From the NCBI GenBank assembly GCA_029880855.1, contig JAOUNS010000015.1, forward strand, positions 62,001-126,000: DNA of 64,000 nucleotides, written 5' to 3'. The notes beneath the pieces were generated by a model. It saw only the letters and a list, made by a program, of their open reading frames with translations, did no database searches and was not told the DNA's origin. Of the stretch, positions 1 through 8,191 are shown one piece after another; positions within the stretch are counted from its first letter, which is position 1, and every line of letters begins with the position of its first letter. The position numbers and the translations under genes are program-made. This DNA is from Gammaproteobacteria bacterium (GTDB lineage Bacteria > Pseudomonadota > Gammaproteobacteria > UBA6429 > Thiohalophilaceae).

Positions 1-506
1 CGCTCCGGCAGGGTCTCGGGCAGATTCTTCGCACATAGAGGCCGTAACAACAGATCATTCGCCCCCGACTCACGGGCAATCACCGGCATCAGATCCTTGC
101 GTTGCGACATGGGCCGCTGGCCCACCACCTCACCGGTAATAATAAAATCAAAATCATGCGCCTTAATCCACTCCAGCGCCTTGTGGATCATAAAGGTCTT
201 GCAGTCCTGACAGGGGTTCAGGTTGGCGCCATAACCATGCTTCGGATTCAGCAACACATCCTTGTATTCCTCGATCACATCAATGATATGCAGCTTGACC
301 CCCAACTGCTCCGCACACCACAGCGCATTATTGCGCTTCTCCTTCTGCTGATCCCGCTTGCGAATCGCGTGGGTATGCCCCTCCACACAAAAACCGGTAA
401 AGAAATTAATTCCCTCCACATGCACACCCTGCTCCAGCATCACCTTCGTGGCGAGCAGGGAATCCAAACCACCGGAAATCAGGGAAACGGCTTTGCGCTG
501 GGTCAT
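1..506 (-). CDS. PP-loop ATP pyrophosphatase, ThiI C-terminal-like (3' end beyond window)
   Basis: The start codon lies at 506 and the gene runs off the left edge, so only about 168 residues are visible. Near the N-terminus is the PP-loop signature SGGLDS, which binds ATP in enzymes that adenylate a tRNA base or carboxylate (ThiI, MnmA, QueC, ExsB). Further on are a CQDCK cysteine pair and a GEVVGQRPMSQRK segment, typical of the ThiI-like AANH proteins often labelled tRNA thiolation enzymes. By family knowledge it activates a tRNA uridine or similar substrate in the cytoplasm. The substrate cannot be fixed from this fragment, and it lacks the THUMP domain of true ThiI at its N-terminus. Confidence 0.85.
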   Translation of the reverse strand, partial: MTQRKAVSLISGGLDSLLATKVMLEQGVHVEGINFFTGFCVEGHTHAIRKRDQQKEKRNNALWCAEQLGVKLHIIDVIEEYKDVLLNPKHGYGANLNPCQDCKTFMIHKALEWIKAHDFDFIITGEVVGQRPMSQRKDLMPVIARESGANDLLLRPLCAKNLPETLPE

Positions 507-641
507 AAGTAAAGGATTAGGGCTGGTGAACAGGGGGAGGTATTTTACAGAAAAACAGGGAGGGGAGAACCGCAATAGAGGAGAAAAATGCGCAAAAAAC
601 CAGCAATATGGTGCCGCTATTACGACACCACATTATCCCAA

Positions 642-1421
642 TCACGGAGTCCTTGCAGGATCGACCACGGCCTTATTTAACAAAGCCGCATTGGTTACCG
701 GCCAGGGTGCGCTTTCAATTTTATAGGGCGCGGCCAGATTGGCATCCTCCAGCCTTTTTGCATTGGAGTGATAAACCCTGATTGACTTATCCTGCGGACG
801 GACAGCATTTTTATCCTTGCTGCCAAAATCAGGATTGGGAACCGTAAAGTATTCATTGTAATTCCAGTCATAGGTATCCAGCACGCGGCATTTCCAACTG
901 GTGAATTTGACCTGGATTGTTTTATCCGGCATGCGTAACGGATCCACGATGACACTGCTTTCCAGCTGAAAGCCCCTTAATGCCGTTAACAAATCCCTGT
1001 CTGCAGCAGTGCCGCTGTTCTGAATGCTGATGATATCAAACACACCGGGCGCAATATCGCATAAAGATTCATATTTCATAGCGATCGATCCACCCGGCCA
1101 TTTTTTATAGCCATCGGTTCCTTTAATGCGCGGCAGTATACCGGCCCATTTATCGGTTTTGCCAATACGGGCCTTCTTGAGCGTTAAAAATACATCACGA
1201 TGATATTGCAGCGCCGTCATGACTGCCGTGTGATTCTGTAGATATGCCGGTGGCGTAAAGTTAAAGATTGAATTCGGTTTCCGGTTATCCAGCCACTGCT
1301 TTAGAAATACCGCAGCCAGCGGAGTTGAACCCTGTACTTTATTACTGGCAATCGATGCCGCCAAACGATAATACCAGGCTGCGACAGCCTGCTCTGGAAG
1401 TGGTTTTAAATAATCAGCCAT
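642..1421 (-). CDS. Conserved hypothetical protein
   Basis: About 259 residues, family not recognised. The reading frame is open further upstream to 1496. The start at 1421 (MADYLKPLPEQ) is preferred because an AGGGATATGAG ribosome-binding stretch precedes it and because the longer version would overlap the upstream gene by about 60 bases. No signal peptide or membrane segment is visible; the protein is rich in aromatic residues and has only two cysteines. It lies 13 bases behind the exported protein at 1435-1992 on the same strand, so the two are probably co-transcribed. No function is proposed. Confidence 0.6.
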   Translation of the reverse strand: MADYLKPLPEQAVAAWYYRLAASIASNKVQGSTPLAAVFLKQWLDNRKPNSIFNFTPPAYLQNHTAVMTALQYHRDVFLTLKKARIGKTDKWAGILPRIKGTDGYKKWPGGSIAMKYESLCDIAPGVFDIISIQNSGTAADRDLLTALRGFQLESSVIVDPLRMPDKTIQVKFTSWKCRVLDTYDWNYNEYFTVPNPDFGSKDKNAVRPQDKSIRVYHSNAKRLEDANLAAPYKIESAPWPVTNAALLNKAVVDPARTP

Positions 1422-1434
1422 CTCATATCCCTGG

Positions 1435-1992
1435 TTAATGTTTAGAAATACGTAACAGAACACCATCAATATATTTCGCGAGTTTTTCGATATCAATCGG
1501 TGTCAAATTCACCGAGTCCGGCAATAAATGGCTGGACAGGACTTTAATATCAAGGCGTTTGTCGCTGGAGGTAAAGATCAACTGCTCCGCTGCACCACCC
1601 GGCCCGGCCCCAAGGAACCGATACATGGCACGAGAACCCACCGCAGGGAAATTCATCATATGCTGTGCCGGGTTTTGTGTTGCTTTGGATTGATTAAAAC
1701 CCGCCAGATATTCCGACTCAACCAGCAATGAACCCGGTTTGGAAAACAGGATCTGGATCACATAGTGTTGATCACGACTGGTTTTTGTAAACTCAACCTC
1801 AATGGAGATGGATTCACCACTCTCATTCTTGCCTGTCTGATATTTAAGCGGGTATTTGATTTCGAACTGATCGATAAAACCCGGGGCGGAAAAATGCGGT
1901 GTTACTGAATCGGCTTGTGTTGCTGAACAGGCCAGACAAGAGAGGAAAAGAAGCAGTAGAGAGAACCGTTTGGAAAGTGTGCCGATGCGCAT
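1435..1992 (-). CDS. Exported hypothetical protein
   Basis: About 185 residues with a clear N-terminal export signal (RIGTLSKRF followed by a leucine-rich core and LACSATQADS). The cysteine at the end of the core could be a lipidated residue, but the lipobox is imperfect, so type I cleavage after an alanine is equally likely. The start at 1992 is chosen over the ATG at 2001 because AGGG at 2002-2005 then sits 9 bases upstream. The mature part looks like a beta-rich periplasmic domain. It is the first gene of a two-gene unit with 642-1421. Function unknown. Confidence 0.65.
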   Translation of the reverse strand: MRIGTLSKRFSLLLLFLSCLACSATQADSVTPHFSAPGFIDQFEIKYPLKYQTGKNESGESISIEVEFTKTSRDQHYVIQILFSKPGSLLVESEYLAGFNQSKATQNPAQHMMNFPAVGSRAMYRFLGAGPGGAAEQLIFTSSDKRLDIKVLSSHLLPDSVNLTPIDIEKLAKYIDGVLLRISKH

Positions 1993-2137
1993 TATCAACA
2001 TCCCTGATAAACCCCATTAACCATTCAACCTAGTATGCCATGGAAAACGGGGAGGGGAAAACCGGCAGTGAGAGGATATCCGGAGAAAAGGGTGGGGAAA
2101 GGGCATATTTAAAGTGATCGAAATAGTGACACAGCGG

Positions 2138-2164
2138 CTCCTTCTCCCGTTTTGGGAGAAGGAG
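2138..2164. repeat. Palindromic element, 11-bp perfect stem
   Basis: CTCCTTCTCCC at 2138-2148 pairs perfectly with GGGAGAAGGAG at 2154-2164 around a GTTTT loop, followed by GGATGAGGG. This matches the look of the short intergenic palindromes of the CTCCCTTTGGGAGA...GGATGAGGG type that are scattered in many gammaproteobacterial genomes. It lies between two minus-strand genes. A role as a terminator for 2211-2441 is possible, but there is no T-run on that strand. Confidence 0.6.
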
Positions 2165-2210
2165 GGGATGAGGGAAAGAAAAGCCACTATTGCGGAACAA
2201 CAGCCTGGTC

Positions 2211-2441
2211 TCAGCTTGTGATATCACCCTCCAGATCGACTAGTTGGACCTGCAACTCCTGAATCTGAATCCGCAACAAGCGTACCTGGCGGGAAACCGC
2301 CCGCAACGTCGCCGGATCAGGTGGAGCCTCGGCCATGGTCAGCGCCGACCAGCGGGACAGCAGATCGACATACGCCGCCTCGGTTTGGGTGAGGAGGTGG
2401 AGGTAGGTGAGGAGTTCGTCTGCATGATCCTGAGTAGTCAT
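2211..2441 (-). CDS. Small coiled-coil protein, hypothetical
   Basis: 76 residues, MTTQDHADELL to LVDLEGDITS, with no signal or membrane segment. The C-terminal half (RAVSRQVRLLRIQIQELQV) has a clear heptad pattern of leucine, isoleucine and valine, predicting a coiled coil. The whole protein is acidic and helical. The ribosome-binding site is weak, and an antisense open frame covers the same bases, so the call rests on the protein-like composition. No family recognised. Confidence 0.45.
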   Translation of the reverse strand: MTTQDHADELLTYLHLLTQTEAAYVDLLSRWSALTMAEAPPDPATLRAVSRQVRLLRIQIQELQVQLVDLEGDITS

Positions 2442-2695
2442 GCAGTGATTGTTTGATAAGAGGACCTGGGTGTCTACAGACTATGAGTAGCAATTGGACC
2501 TGTAAGAAAATGGTAAGGAGAGCTTTAATATGCTGGTTTGTTTAAAATTATTTGTATTGGAAAGCAAAAAATTACTGTGATATACAATCTAACATAGTGT
2601 TATATAGTTTAAACCGGTGCTAGAGTGTAAACAATAGTGAATGATAAATAATCGTGATAAGCAAATATCATCATGATTGTATTGAAGGAGATGTC
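2442..2695. other. AT-rich intergenic region at left edge of islet
   Basis: No gene is visible. Base composition becomes strongly AT-rich from about 2515 (runs such as TTTAAAATTATTTG), which marks the left border of the AT-rich islet. A strong ribosome-binding site (GAAGGAG at 2684-2690) closes the region before the ATG at 2696. Confidence 0.5.
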
Positions 2696-3823
2696 ATGTC
2701 ATTGGCTGTAAAACTGAAAAAAGCACTTCCTGTGTGGGGTGCAATTGCAAGCATTTTCGGTGGTGTAATAATTTTCTTTGAGAAGGTTAAATATTTCCTT
2801 TTGTATATTATTGGCTATTATCCGGGCTTAGTGCTTTCATTAGTAACAATTCCTGCTGGTGTTTATTTCTATAAACAATGTAAAGTTCTAAATAGGAAAA
2901 GTGAGATTTATGCTAGAAAAAGTGCGCTGTATGGTAAAAAGATAAAAGAAAGGAACGGTGGGCTTGAGGTTGCAAAAGACGTTCAAAATATTTGTTGTTT
3001 TAACAATCATAAACATACAAAACAACTTAAATACTCTATATTTGACTTGTATAAATTAGAAACAGATATGGTTTCAATAGTTGATAAAATTATTACTGAC
3101 TCAAATGATTTTGAAAAAGGGATAAAGGAAGTTCAAAGCCGTGTATTTACTACTGTTGAAAAGCTTACTTGTGATTATGGTAGAGAAATGGCGACATCCT
3201 TGAAATATTCATTAGATGCTACGATATCCATGTTAGGTTTTCAAAATCAGAACACAAGGATTTTAATTAAAACATTAGATAATGAAGCTGTAACTCAATC
3301 AGATGGCACAAAAATATTAAGTGATGGTGGTTGTAAGATTGATAATGCAATTTGGGACTTGGAAAGTTGGAAAATAGTTAAGAAGGAGATAAAGAAAAAT
3401 GGTTTGCCTCCTCACAATCTAGAAGATAGTACTGCACTTTTACATATCGCAAGAGGTAAGTGCGACTTCTATGTAAACAATAATACCAGAAATGACCCGT
3501 ATTATGACTCCGCTCCAGACATTTATGAGAAAGGATATTCTGCAAAATTAGCAATACCTATTAGATACATAGATGAAATGTCAAATAAAGTCTTATTGTT
3601 TGGCTTTGTTGTAGTGCTATTGGAAAATACTTTGGGAGAAGAGATTTTTAAAGATACTGATGAATCATTATTGGTGTCTATGACCTTCTCAGTCGTGAAT
3701 TTACTCGTGATATTGATGTCTAGTATTCATAATACAAACCTCCTTATAGAATCTAAAATTGAAGACCGTTGTGGTGCAATTTTACAAAATCGGAGACTCG
3801 AAGACAGGGCTAACAAAGGATAG
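2696..3823 (+). CDS. Membrane protein with cytoplasmic GAF-like sensor region
   Basis: 375 residues starting at 2696, where GAAGGAG sits 5 bases upstream; an in-frame GTG at 2654 is less likely. Two hydrophobic segments near the N-terminus (VWGAIASIFGGVIIFF, then YFLLYIIGYYPGLVLSLVTI) anchor the protein. A lysine-rich helix and a helical middle follow. The last third (ARGKCDFYVNNNTRNDPYYD to VVNLLVILM) has the rhythm of a GAF sensor domain, with a moderately hydrophobic stretch near the end; this assignment is by eye only. Codon use is very AT-rich compared with neighbours, suggesting recent acquisition. The next gene starts four bases after its stop, so the two form a unit. Confidence 0.7.
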   Translation: MSLAVKLKKALPVWGAIASIFGGVIIFFEKVKYFLLYIIGYYPGLVLSLVTIPAGVYFYKQCKVLNRKSEIYARKSALYGKKIKERNGGLEVAKDVQNICCFNNHKHTKQLKYSIFDLYKLETDMVSIVDKIITDSNDFEKGIKEVQSRVFTTVEKLTCDYGREMATSLKYSLDATISMLGFQNQNTRILIKTLDNEAVTQSDGTKILSDGGCKIDNAIWDLESWKIVKKEIKKNGLPPHNLEDSTALLHIARGKCDFYVNNNTRNDPYYDSAPDIYEKGYSAKLAIPIRYIDEMSNKVLLFGFVVVLLENTLGEEIFKDTDESLLVSMTFSVVNLLVILMSSIHNTNLLIESKIEDRCGAILQNRRLEDRANKG

Positions 3824-3827
3824 AGAT

Positions 3828-4001
3828 ATGAAGAAAACAAATGAAAGCAGTAACAAGGAAGGTGCAAATGTCGTTAAAATTGACAATAGAAGGTCCAGAA
3901 AAAATGAGGCGCCTATTGTGACAATCTCTGCTGTTATGGGTGCGATTGGATCAGCGCTTGCTAAACGTCAAATTAATAGTGAAAAGGAAGAATGCAAATA
4001 A
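3828..4001 (+). CDS. Small basic protein, partner of the membrane protein upstream
   Basis: 57 residues (MKKTNESSNKEGANVVK to INSEKEECK). The ATG at 3828 follows the previous stop by four bases, with AAAGGA upstream, so translation is probably coupled. The N-terminal half is polar and rich in Lys, Asn and Arg. A short segment, APIVTISAVMGAIGSALA, could be an amphipathic or membrane-inserting helix. It has the same AT-rich codon use as its partner. Function unknown; its size and pairing would suit a regulatory or toxin/antitoxin-like partner, but nothing in the sequence proves that. Confidence 0.6.
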   Translation: MKKTNESSNKEGANVVKIDNRRSRKNEAPIVTISAVMGAIGSALAKRQINSEKEECK

Positions 4002-4106
4002 TAAGAAATACGGTAAATGGGGATCGGTCACTCTGCTGAAATAAAATGTAGGGTAGTGTTCATAATTCTGTGTCATTTCTATAAACTATGACAAGAGGAA
4101 TGATAC

Positions 4107-4487
4107 ATGAAAAACGACATCAAGTTCGATATGGAAGCAGCCATTCAAGCGCTGCGTGACGGCAAGGGTCTAAACGGCGAAGAAGGCATCCTCACCCCGT
4201 TGATCAAGCAGCTTACCGAAGCCGCTATGCAGGCTGAACTGGATGAACATCTGACGTCGGAAGACGCACCAAACCGTCGCAACGGCCGCACCTCAAAAAC
4301 CATGAAGAGTCCTGCCGGGGCCTTCGTCCTCGATACACCCCGTGATCGTGCCGGTACTTTTTCGCCACAACTCGTGAAAAAGCACCAGACCCATCTCACC
4401 GACGAACTGGAACGCAAGGTCATCGCCCTGTTTGCCCTGGGCAACAGCTATCAGGATATCCGGGGACATATCAAGGGATGGAATTAA
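4107..4487 (+). pseudogene. IS256-family (mutator type) transposase, N-terminal fragment
   Basis: 126 residues of about 400. The start MKNDIKFDMEAAIQALRDG, the LTEAAMQAELDEHL segment, the RRNGRTSKTMKS motif and FALGNSYQDIRGHI match the N-terminus of IS256-family transposases. The similarity stops at DIRGHI, before the catalytic DDE region, and the frame runs into a stop inside the 33-bp repeat that begins at 4486. The ribosome-binding site AGAGGAATGATAC is intact. Bases about 4050-4080 (GGGTAGTGTTCATAATTCTG) resemble a left end of such an element. The fragment cannot transpose. Confidence 0.9.
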
Positions 4488-4518
4488 AGGGGACGGAGGG
4501 ATTATTTTTTAACCACTT
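4486..4518 (+). repeat. 33-bp intergenic repeat, copy 1
   Basis: AAAGGGGACGGAGGGATTA followed by a T-run and AACCACTT. The same 33 bases recur exactly at 4878-4910, and the first part recurs inverted at 4931-4949. Copy 1 begins exactly where the IS256 transposase homology ends, so the repeat or a recombination through it probably cut that gene. GGGGACGGAGGG strings of this kind are often seen around RAYT transposase genes. Confidence 0.85.
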
Positions 4519-4587
4519 TGTGGTCAGTCATATCACATAGATGTCATACTCAATTTGTTTCTTATGAAAATCGCCACACCTTTTCAA

Positions 4588-4893
4588 CTACAACCCACAA
4601 CCGCAATACATCGTTTCAGTTAATTTTTCCTGTGCATCCAGAGAAAAGACCATAGAAGATATGCCTTCGTGAATCGTATTGTCAACAACAAGTTCCATAG
4701 TGCCATTCCCGTCTACATCCAGTATGGCATTTATGTGGTACTCATTTGGCGCAGGCGGCGGAATACCCTCATCAGGTGATTCCCCGTCTTTTTCAAAGAT
4801 TTCACCGACAACAACACTGGTTACCGGCTTTTCGTCAATCACTTCGCGCATTGCGATAAATGAATAATCTCCCCTAGAAAGGGGACGGAGGGA
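4588..4893 (-). pseudogene. C-terminal stump of an unknown protein
   Basis: The frame reads DYSFIAMREVIDEKPVTSVV through ILDVDGNGTMELVV to a stop at 4588. ILDVDGNGTMELVV resembles a calcium-binding DxDxNG loop or FG-GAP-like repeat. Protein-like sequence continues upstream of the first ATG (4851) until it enters the 33-bp repeat at 4878-4910, where a stop appears. I read this as a gene whose 5' part was lost at the repeat. A short intact protein starting at 4851 is the alternative. The original family is not recognised. Confidence 0.5.
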
Positions 4894-4910
4894 TTATTTT
4901 TTAACCACTT
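4878..4910 (+). repeat. 33-bp intergenic repeat, copy 2
   Basis: Identical over 33 bases to 4486-4518. With copy 1 it brackets the gene stump at 4588-4893 as a direct repeat about 390 bases apart. Confidence 0.85.
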
Positions 4911-4930
4911 CAACTGTTTGGTCAAAGCTT

Positions 4931-4949
4931 AATCCCTCCGTCCCCTTTT
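4931..4949 (-). repeat. Inverted copy of the repeat core
   Basis: AATCCCTCCGTCCCCTTTT is the reverse complement of the first part of the 33-bp repeat. With copy 2 it forms an 18-base inverted repeat separated by 34 bases, so a transcript of 4878-4950 could fold into a long hairpin. Confidence 0.8.
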
Positions 4950-4987
4950 ACTCGATTTTACTGATTACGACTTGTCCTGGTTTTCTC

Positions 4988-5680
4988 CTACCTATTACTG
5001 GATAAAATTGATTCTTCCCACTTTCTTGATGCTGTGCGTGTCCAGGCAAGGTCTTTTTGTTCGCCATAACAGAACAAGAAAAGTACTTTATCTTTGATAT
5101 GTAGCATTGTCGCGGTAGCTGAGATAAAGGATTCTGTCTCCGATCCTCCAATTTTTCCTCCGTAATTAATATACATGGAATAAGAAAAAGAATTTTTTGT
5201 TTCGCGATGTGGTTTGAGCGGTATCAATTTTGTTATTTTTATTGCCGTGTCCAAATCAAACTCCTTACGGATACTTTCACTCGTTTTATCAAATAAGTCT
5301 GGTATTTTTTCCTGTAAAGACTTGAGGTCATTTTCATTCGCCTGTCTGGCATCATTTTTTAGTTGGGTAAAGAATTTTGTATCAAGCCTGGCATTTTTCA
5401 ATCTTTTACTTACTTTTAATACGAAGTATTTTTTAAATAGTGGTATGTCACCTGCCTTGGCTTTGGAAAGATCATTTTTTGAAATGTAATATCCCAGTCG
5501 ATCATTTCTCTGATCAATAATCTGTTGTATCAGGCGATATGCCGGATCCATATCTTTTGTCAGTCGATGAAATTCTTTGGGTTGTGGTATGTTAAAAGTC
5601 TGCTCTCCTAATGTAAAATTATCTGCATAAGCCGTTGCGGAAAGCACAAGAATAGCGATGCTGGTAACCAAGTATTTCAT
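4988..5680 (-). CDS. Exported hypothetical protein
   Basis: 230 residues. The N-terminus MKYLVTSIAILVLSATAYADN is a standard signal peptide with cleavage after AYA. GAGGAG lies at a good distance before the start. The mature protein is lysine-rich and mixed helix/strand (LKTHR-like charged segments, then KNSFSYSMYINYGGK) and ends in KDKVLFLFCYGEQKDL, a form often seen in periplasmic proteins of unknown function. No family recognised. It stands alone between repeat elements and is somewhat more AT-rich than the core genes. Confidence 0.75.
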   Translation of the reverse strand: MKYLVTSIAILVLSATAYADNFTLGEQTFNIPQPKEFHRLTKDMDPAYRLIQQIIDQRNDRLGYYISKNDLSKAKAGDIPLFKKYFVLKVSKRLKNARLDTKFFTQLKNDARQANENDLKSLQEKIPDLFDKTSESIRKEFDLDTAIKITKLIPLKPHRETKNSFSYSMYINYGGKIGGSETESFISATATMLHIKDKVLFLFCYGEQKDLAWTRTASRKWEESILSSNR

Positions 5681-5872
5681 TTACAACTCCTCAGTTGGAC
5701 AATGTCAAAAAAGGGAATCAAACTCAAAATATTCAACCAAAGGGTCAGATTGAACTTCCCTCAGTTTAACGGACACTTTAAAACGGAAGCAATGGCTTCC
5801 GGGAAAGAGCGTCCCAACAACCGGGGTCAGAACACAGTTTATTCTAATATTAGAAACAAGTAGGATTTTGCC

Positions 5873-5932
5873 ATGCCGAGAAAGCCACGGATGTATTTAC
5901 CCAATATCCCTTGCCATGTGCACCGCACCTGA
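5873..5932 (+). pseudogene. REP-associated tyrosine transposase (RAYT), N-terminal remnant
   Basis: Reads MPRKPRMYLPNIPCHVHRT and then a stop. This is the highly conserved beginning of RAYT (Y1_Tnp, IS200-like) transposases, which normally continues PCHVIQRGNN and runs for about 200 residues with an HUH motif. A TAGGAT ribosome-binding stretch is still present. Everything after codon 16 is lost. REP-like sequences nearby fit the usual association of RAYTs with REP palindromes. Confidence 0.8.
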
Positions 5933-6097
5933 GCATCCTTGCACTTACGGTATAAGTACATAGTAAAAGGGGTCACCCATAAGTCGTTCTCTGTCAACAG
6001 GGCGATAGCAACTGAAGTGAGTTCACCCCAATAAAATACATCGATTCACTGTAGCATGCATCCGAATTCTATTTGCATGTGCTACTTCAAAAAGGAA

Positions 6098-6127
6098 AAA
6101 GGGGTCGGTGACGACACCGACCCCTTT
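6098..6127. repeat. REP-like palindrome, 13-bp perfect stem
   Basis: AAAGGGGTCGGTG at 6098-6110 pairs perfectly with CACCGACCCCTTT at 6115-6127 around the loop ACGA. GGGGTCGGTG strings of this type are commonly left by RAYT/REP systems, and the RAYT remnant lies about 170 bases to the left. There is no T-run that would make it a classical terminator. Confidence 0.75.
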
Positions 6128-6445
6128 GATCTTCTTCTTAAATTTTCTCGCAATTTGGGCTGCATGTTGTAAAGGACGTAAACAGTTTCGAATTTTTTGA
6201 AAACTCAGACATTGTACCAGCGCACAGGGGAATCCTATATATTTCGCATCGATCTTTACTCTGCTACCGAATACTGCATCTTTGCTGCAAACCATATAAG
6301 CTCGAAATTCACCAAAAGCTATAGATTGTAATCTCCGGTTTGCGGTAGAATCGTAATAATTTTGTTGATATGTCATTCGAAACACTGAACCAGCCGGGCT
6401 GTATGCAAGACATACTGATCCATACAGACAAAAGGATTTGCAGGC

Positions 6446-8191
6446 ATGAATCGAGAAAAATATAACCAGCTGTTTTTGTGCAAATACGCGCCTGCAGTCT
6501 TAATCCCCCTGCTTTCTTTTACCGGTTGTGGTGGCGGCGATACCGGTGATGGTCGTGGCATAAATTTGGATGTCACTCCCCCCGCCATCATTTCAAACCT
6601 GTCACAGAATGCTTTCACACTGACCTGGACAGCCCCCGGCGATGACGGCACATCCGGTACTGCCAACCGCTATGATATCCGATACTCAACGACCATCATC
6701 ACTGCCGGGAATTGGGCCGGCGCCATACCAGTGAACAACACCCCTTCACCTCAGGTTCCCGGCTCTTTGGAACAAATTACTGTTCCCGGTCTTTCTCCCA
6801 ACACAACCTATTACTTTGCCATCAAGACTGCCGATGAGGCGGGTAATGTGAGCGCCTTAAGTAATTTGGCGATAGCACCGGCAACAAATGTAAACACCTA
6901 TTATGTTTCGCCTGCCGGCACAGCGAGCTGGGCGGAGTGCGCCAACATCAATACCCCATGTTCCGGCAAAACCGCCGTACAAAATGCGATGGCAGGCGAT
7001 ACAGTGTATTTTCGCGGCGGAACATATGATCCCGCCGCTGATCCCGTGCAAGCGTGGCTGGATACAGCAGACAACCTGAAATACGAGACGCTGCCATGGA
7101 ATCCATCCAATTCCGGTTCCCCGGGCAACCCCATTACGTTCAAGGCGTATCCCGGCGAAACTCCTGTCTTTCTGGATAACAGTTTTGGCGGCTCATTTGG
7201 TGCGGTTAACCGGAACTGGATTGTCTGGGACGGGATTACCGCGACAATAGTCGATTACCCGGATTTTCCTATACAGTTAGTCGTATTCAATTATGCCGGT
7301 CATTGTGTACTGAGAAATAGCAACCTGATCGGTATACGCAAGGCTACTCACCATAATTCTGCTTTGGTGTTTCTGACATATTCACATGACATCCTGATTG
7401 AAAATAACCGGATTCATGGTATGAACAGCTATGAGCCAACAGATCCGGAATATATCGAAACCGCCAATAACGCATCAGGTATTCTGAATTTTTATTCGTA
7501 CAATATGTTCGTTAAAAACAATGATATCTTTGATAACTACTATGGCATATGGGACAAAGACACTGAACAAAACAACCAGTATTTGAACAATCATATATGG
7601 GGAACCAATGCTGCTTCAGCCGGGTGCAACACCGGCATCCAGGTCAATGATCAACTTTCAGAATATGGCGCAAGTTCCGGAGCACGGGCATACAACAACA
7701 TCATACGTAATTGTGATATCGCTATTTCAGTTTATGATGGTGTTGGAACAAGTAATGGTGTTGCTATTTACAATAATACAATCACAGACTCTGATTCAAC
7801 AAATCAGGCAGGCATCTTTATAACCGGCTCCTCCAACGGCGCCGATGTATATAACAACATCATATTTGGCTATCAGAATCAGGTCAGGTACTACCAACCG
7901 TATACGACAACGGTGGCATCATCAAATTACAATATTTTTTATTCAACAACTGCGCTACAGTGGCATATTGACTGGACGACATCATTTGATTCACTGGCTG
8001 CCTGGAATACCGCAACCACATTTGATGCGAACTCTCGAACCGTTGACCCCCTGTTTCTAAATTCCGGTGGCGCTAGCCCTGATGACTATAAACTACAAAG
8101 TGAATCGCCGGCTGTCAGTACCGGTAAAAATGGAACAACCATAGGCGCATTCCCGGCCGACGGGAATTTGATTATTGGTTATCGGCCTTAG
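6446..8191 (+). CDS. Surface lipoprotein: fibronectin III plus right-handed beta-helix
   Basis: 581 residues. The N-terminal signal ends in a lipobox (SFTGC, Cys28) followed by GGGD, so the protein is probably lipidated and carried to the outer membrane. Residues about 45-150 form a fibronectin type III-like domain (PPAIISNL, FTLTWTAPGDDG, VPGLSPNTTYYFAIKTADEAGN). From about 155 the sequence begins with TYYVSPAGTASWAEC and an IQNAM/GDTVYFRGGTY-type strand, then repeats short Asn-rich coils (ENNRIHGMNS, KNNDIFDNYYGI, YNNTITDSDS, YNNIIFGYQN) typical of a parallel beta-helix. Such proteins bind or cleave polysaccharide; no catalytic residues can be assigned. It stands alone, just right of the mobile-element scars. 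Confidence 0.8.
   Translation: MNREKYNQLFLCKYAPAVLIPLLSFTGCGGGDTGDGRGINLDVTPPAIISNLSQNAFTLTWTAPGDDGTSGTANRYDIRYSTTIITAGNWAGAIPVNNTPSPQVPGSLEQITVPGLSPNTTYYFAIKTADEAGNVSALSNLAIAPATNVNTYYVSPAGTASWAECANINTPCSGKTAVQNAMAGDTVYFRGGTYDPAADPVQAWLDTADNLKYETLPWNPSNSGSPGNPITFKAYPGETPVFLDNSFGGSFGAVNRNWIVWDGITATIVDYPDFPIQLVVFNYAGHCVLRNSNLIGIRKATHHNSALVFLTYSHDILIENNRIHGMNSYEPTDPEYIETANNASGILNFYSYNMFVKNNDIFDNYYGIWDKDTEQNNQYLNNHIWGTNAASAGCNTGIQVNDQLSEYGASSGARAYNNIIRNCDIAISVYDGVGTSNGVAIYNNTITDSDSTNQAGIFITGSSNGADVYNNIIFGYQNQVRYYQPYTTTVASSNYNIFYSTTALQWHIDWTTSFDSLAAWNTATTFDANSRTVDPLFLNSGGASPDDYKLQSESPAVSTGKNGTTIGAFPADGNLIIGYRP

Larger units (their letters stand above)
5681..6445. other. Scarred intergenic region with mobile-element remnants
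   Basis: 765 bases without an intact gene. It contains GGGGTCAGAACACAGTTT-type sequence at about 5823, the first 19 codons of a RAYT transposase (5873-5932) and a strong REP-like hairpin (6098-6127). A minus-strand frame at 6023-6385 reads straight through the hairpin and looks random, so it is not called. Confidence 0.6.

Noticed and set aside
2654-2695. Earlier GTG start for the AT-rich membrane protein
   Set aside because: The ATG at 2696 has GAAGGAG at ideal spacing; the extra 14 residues look like leader sequence.
4878-4949. Idea that the inverted repeat pair is a CRISPR-like array
   Set aside because: Only two or three copies, in both orientations and with unequal spacing; no cas genes.
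6023-6385. Minus-strand frame of 120 codons
   Set aside because: It reads straight through the REP-like hairpin, lacks a ribosome-binding site and has random composition.
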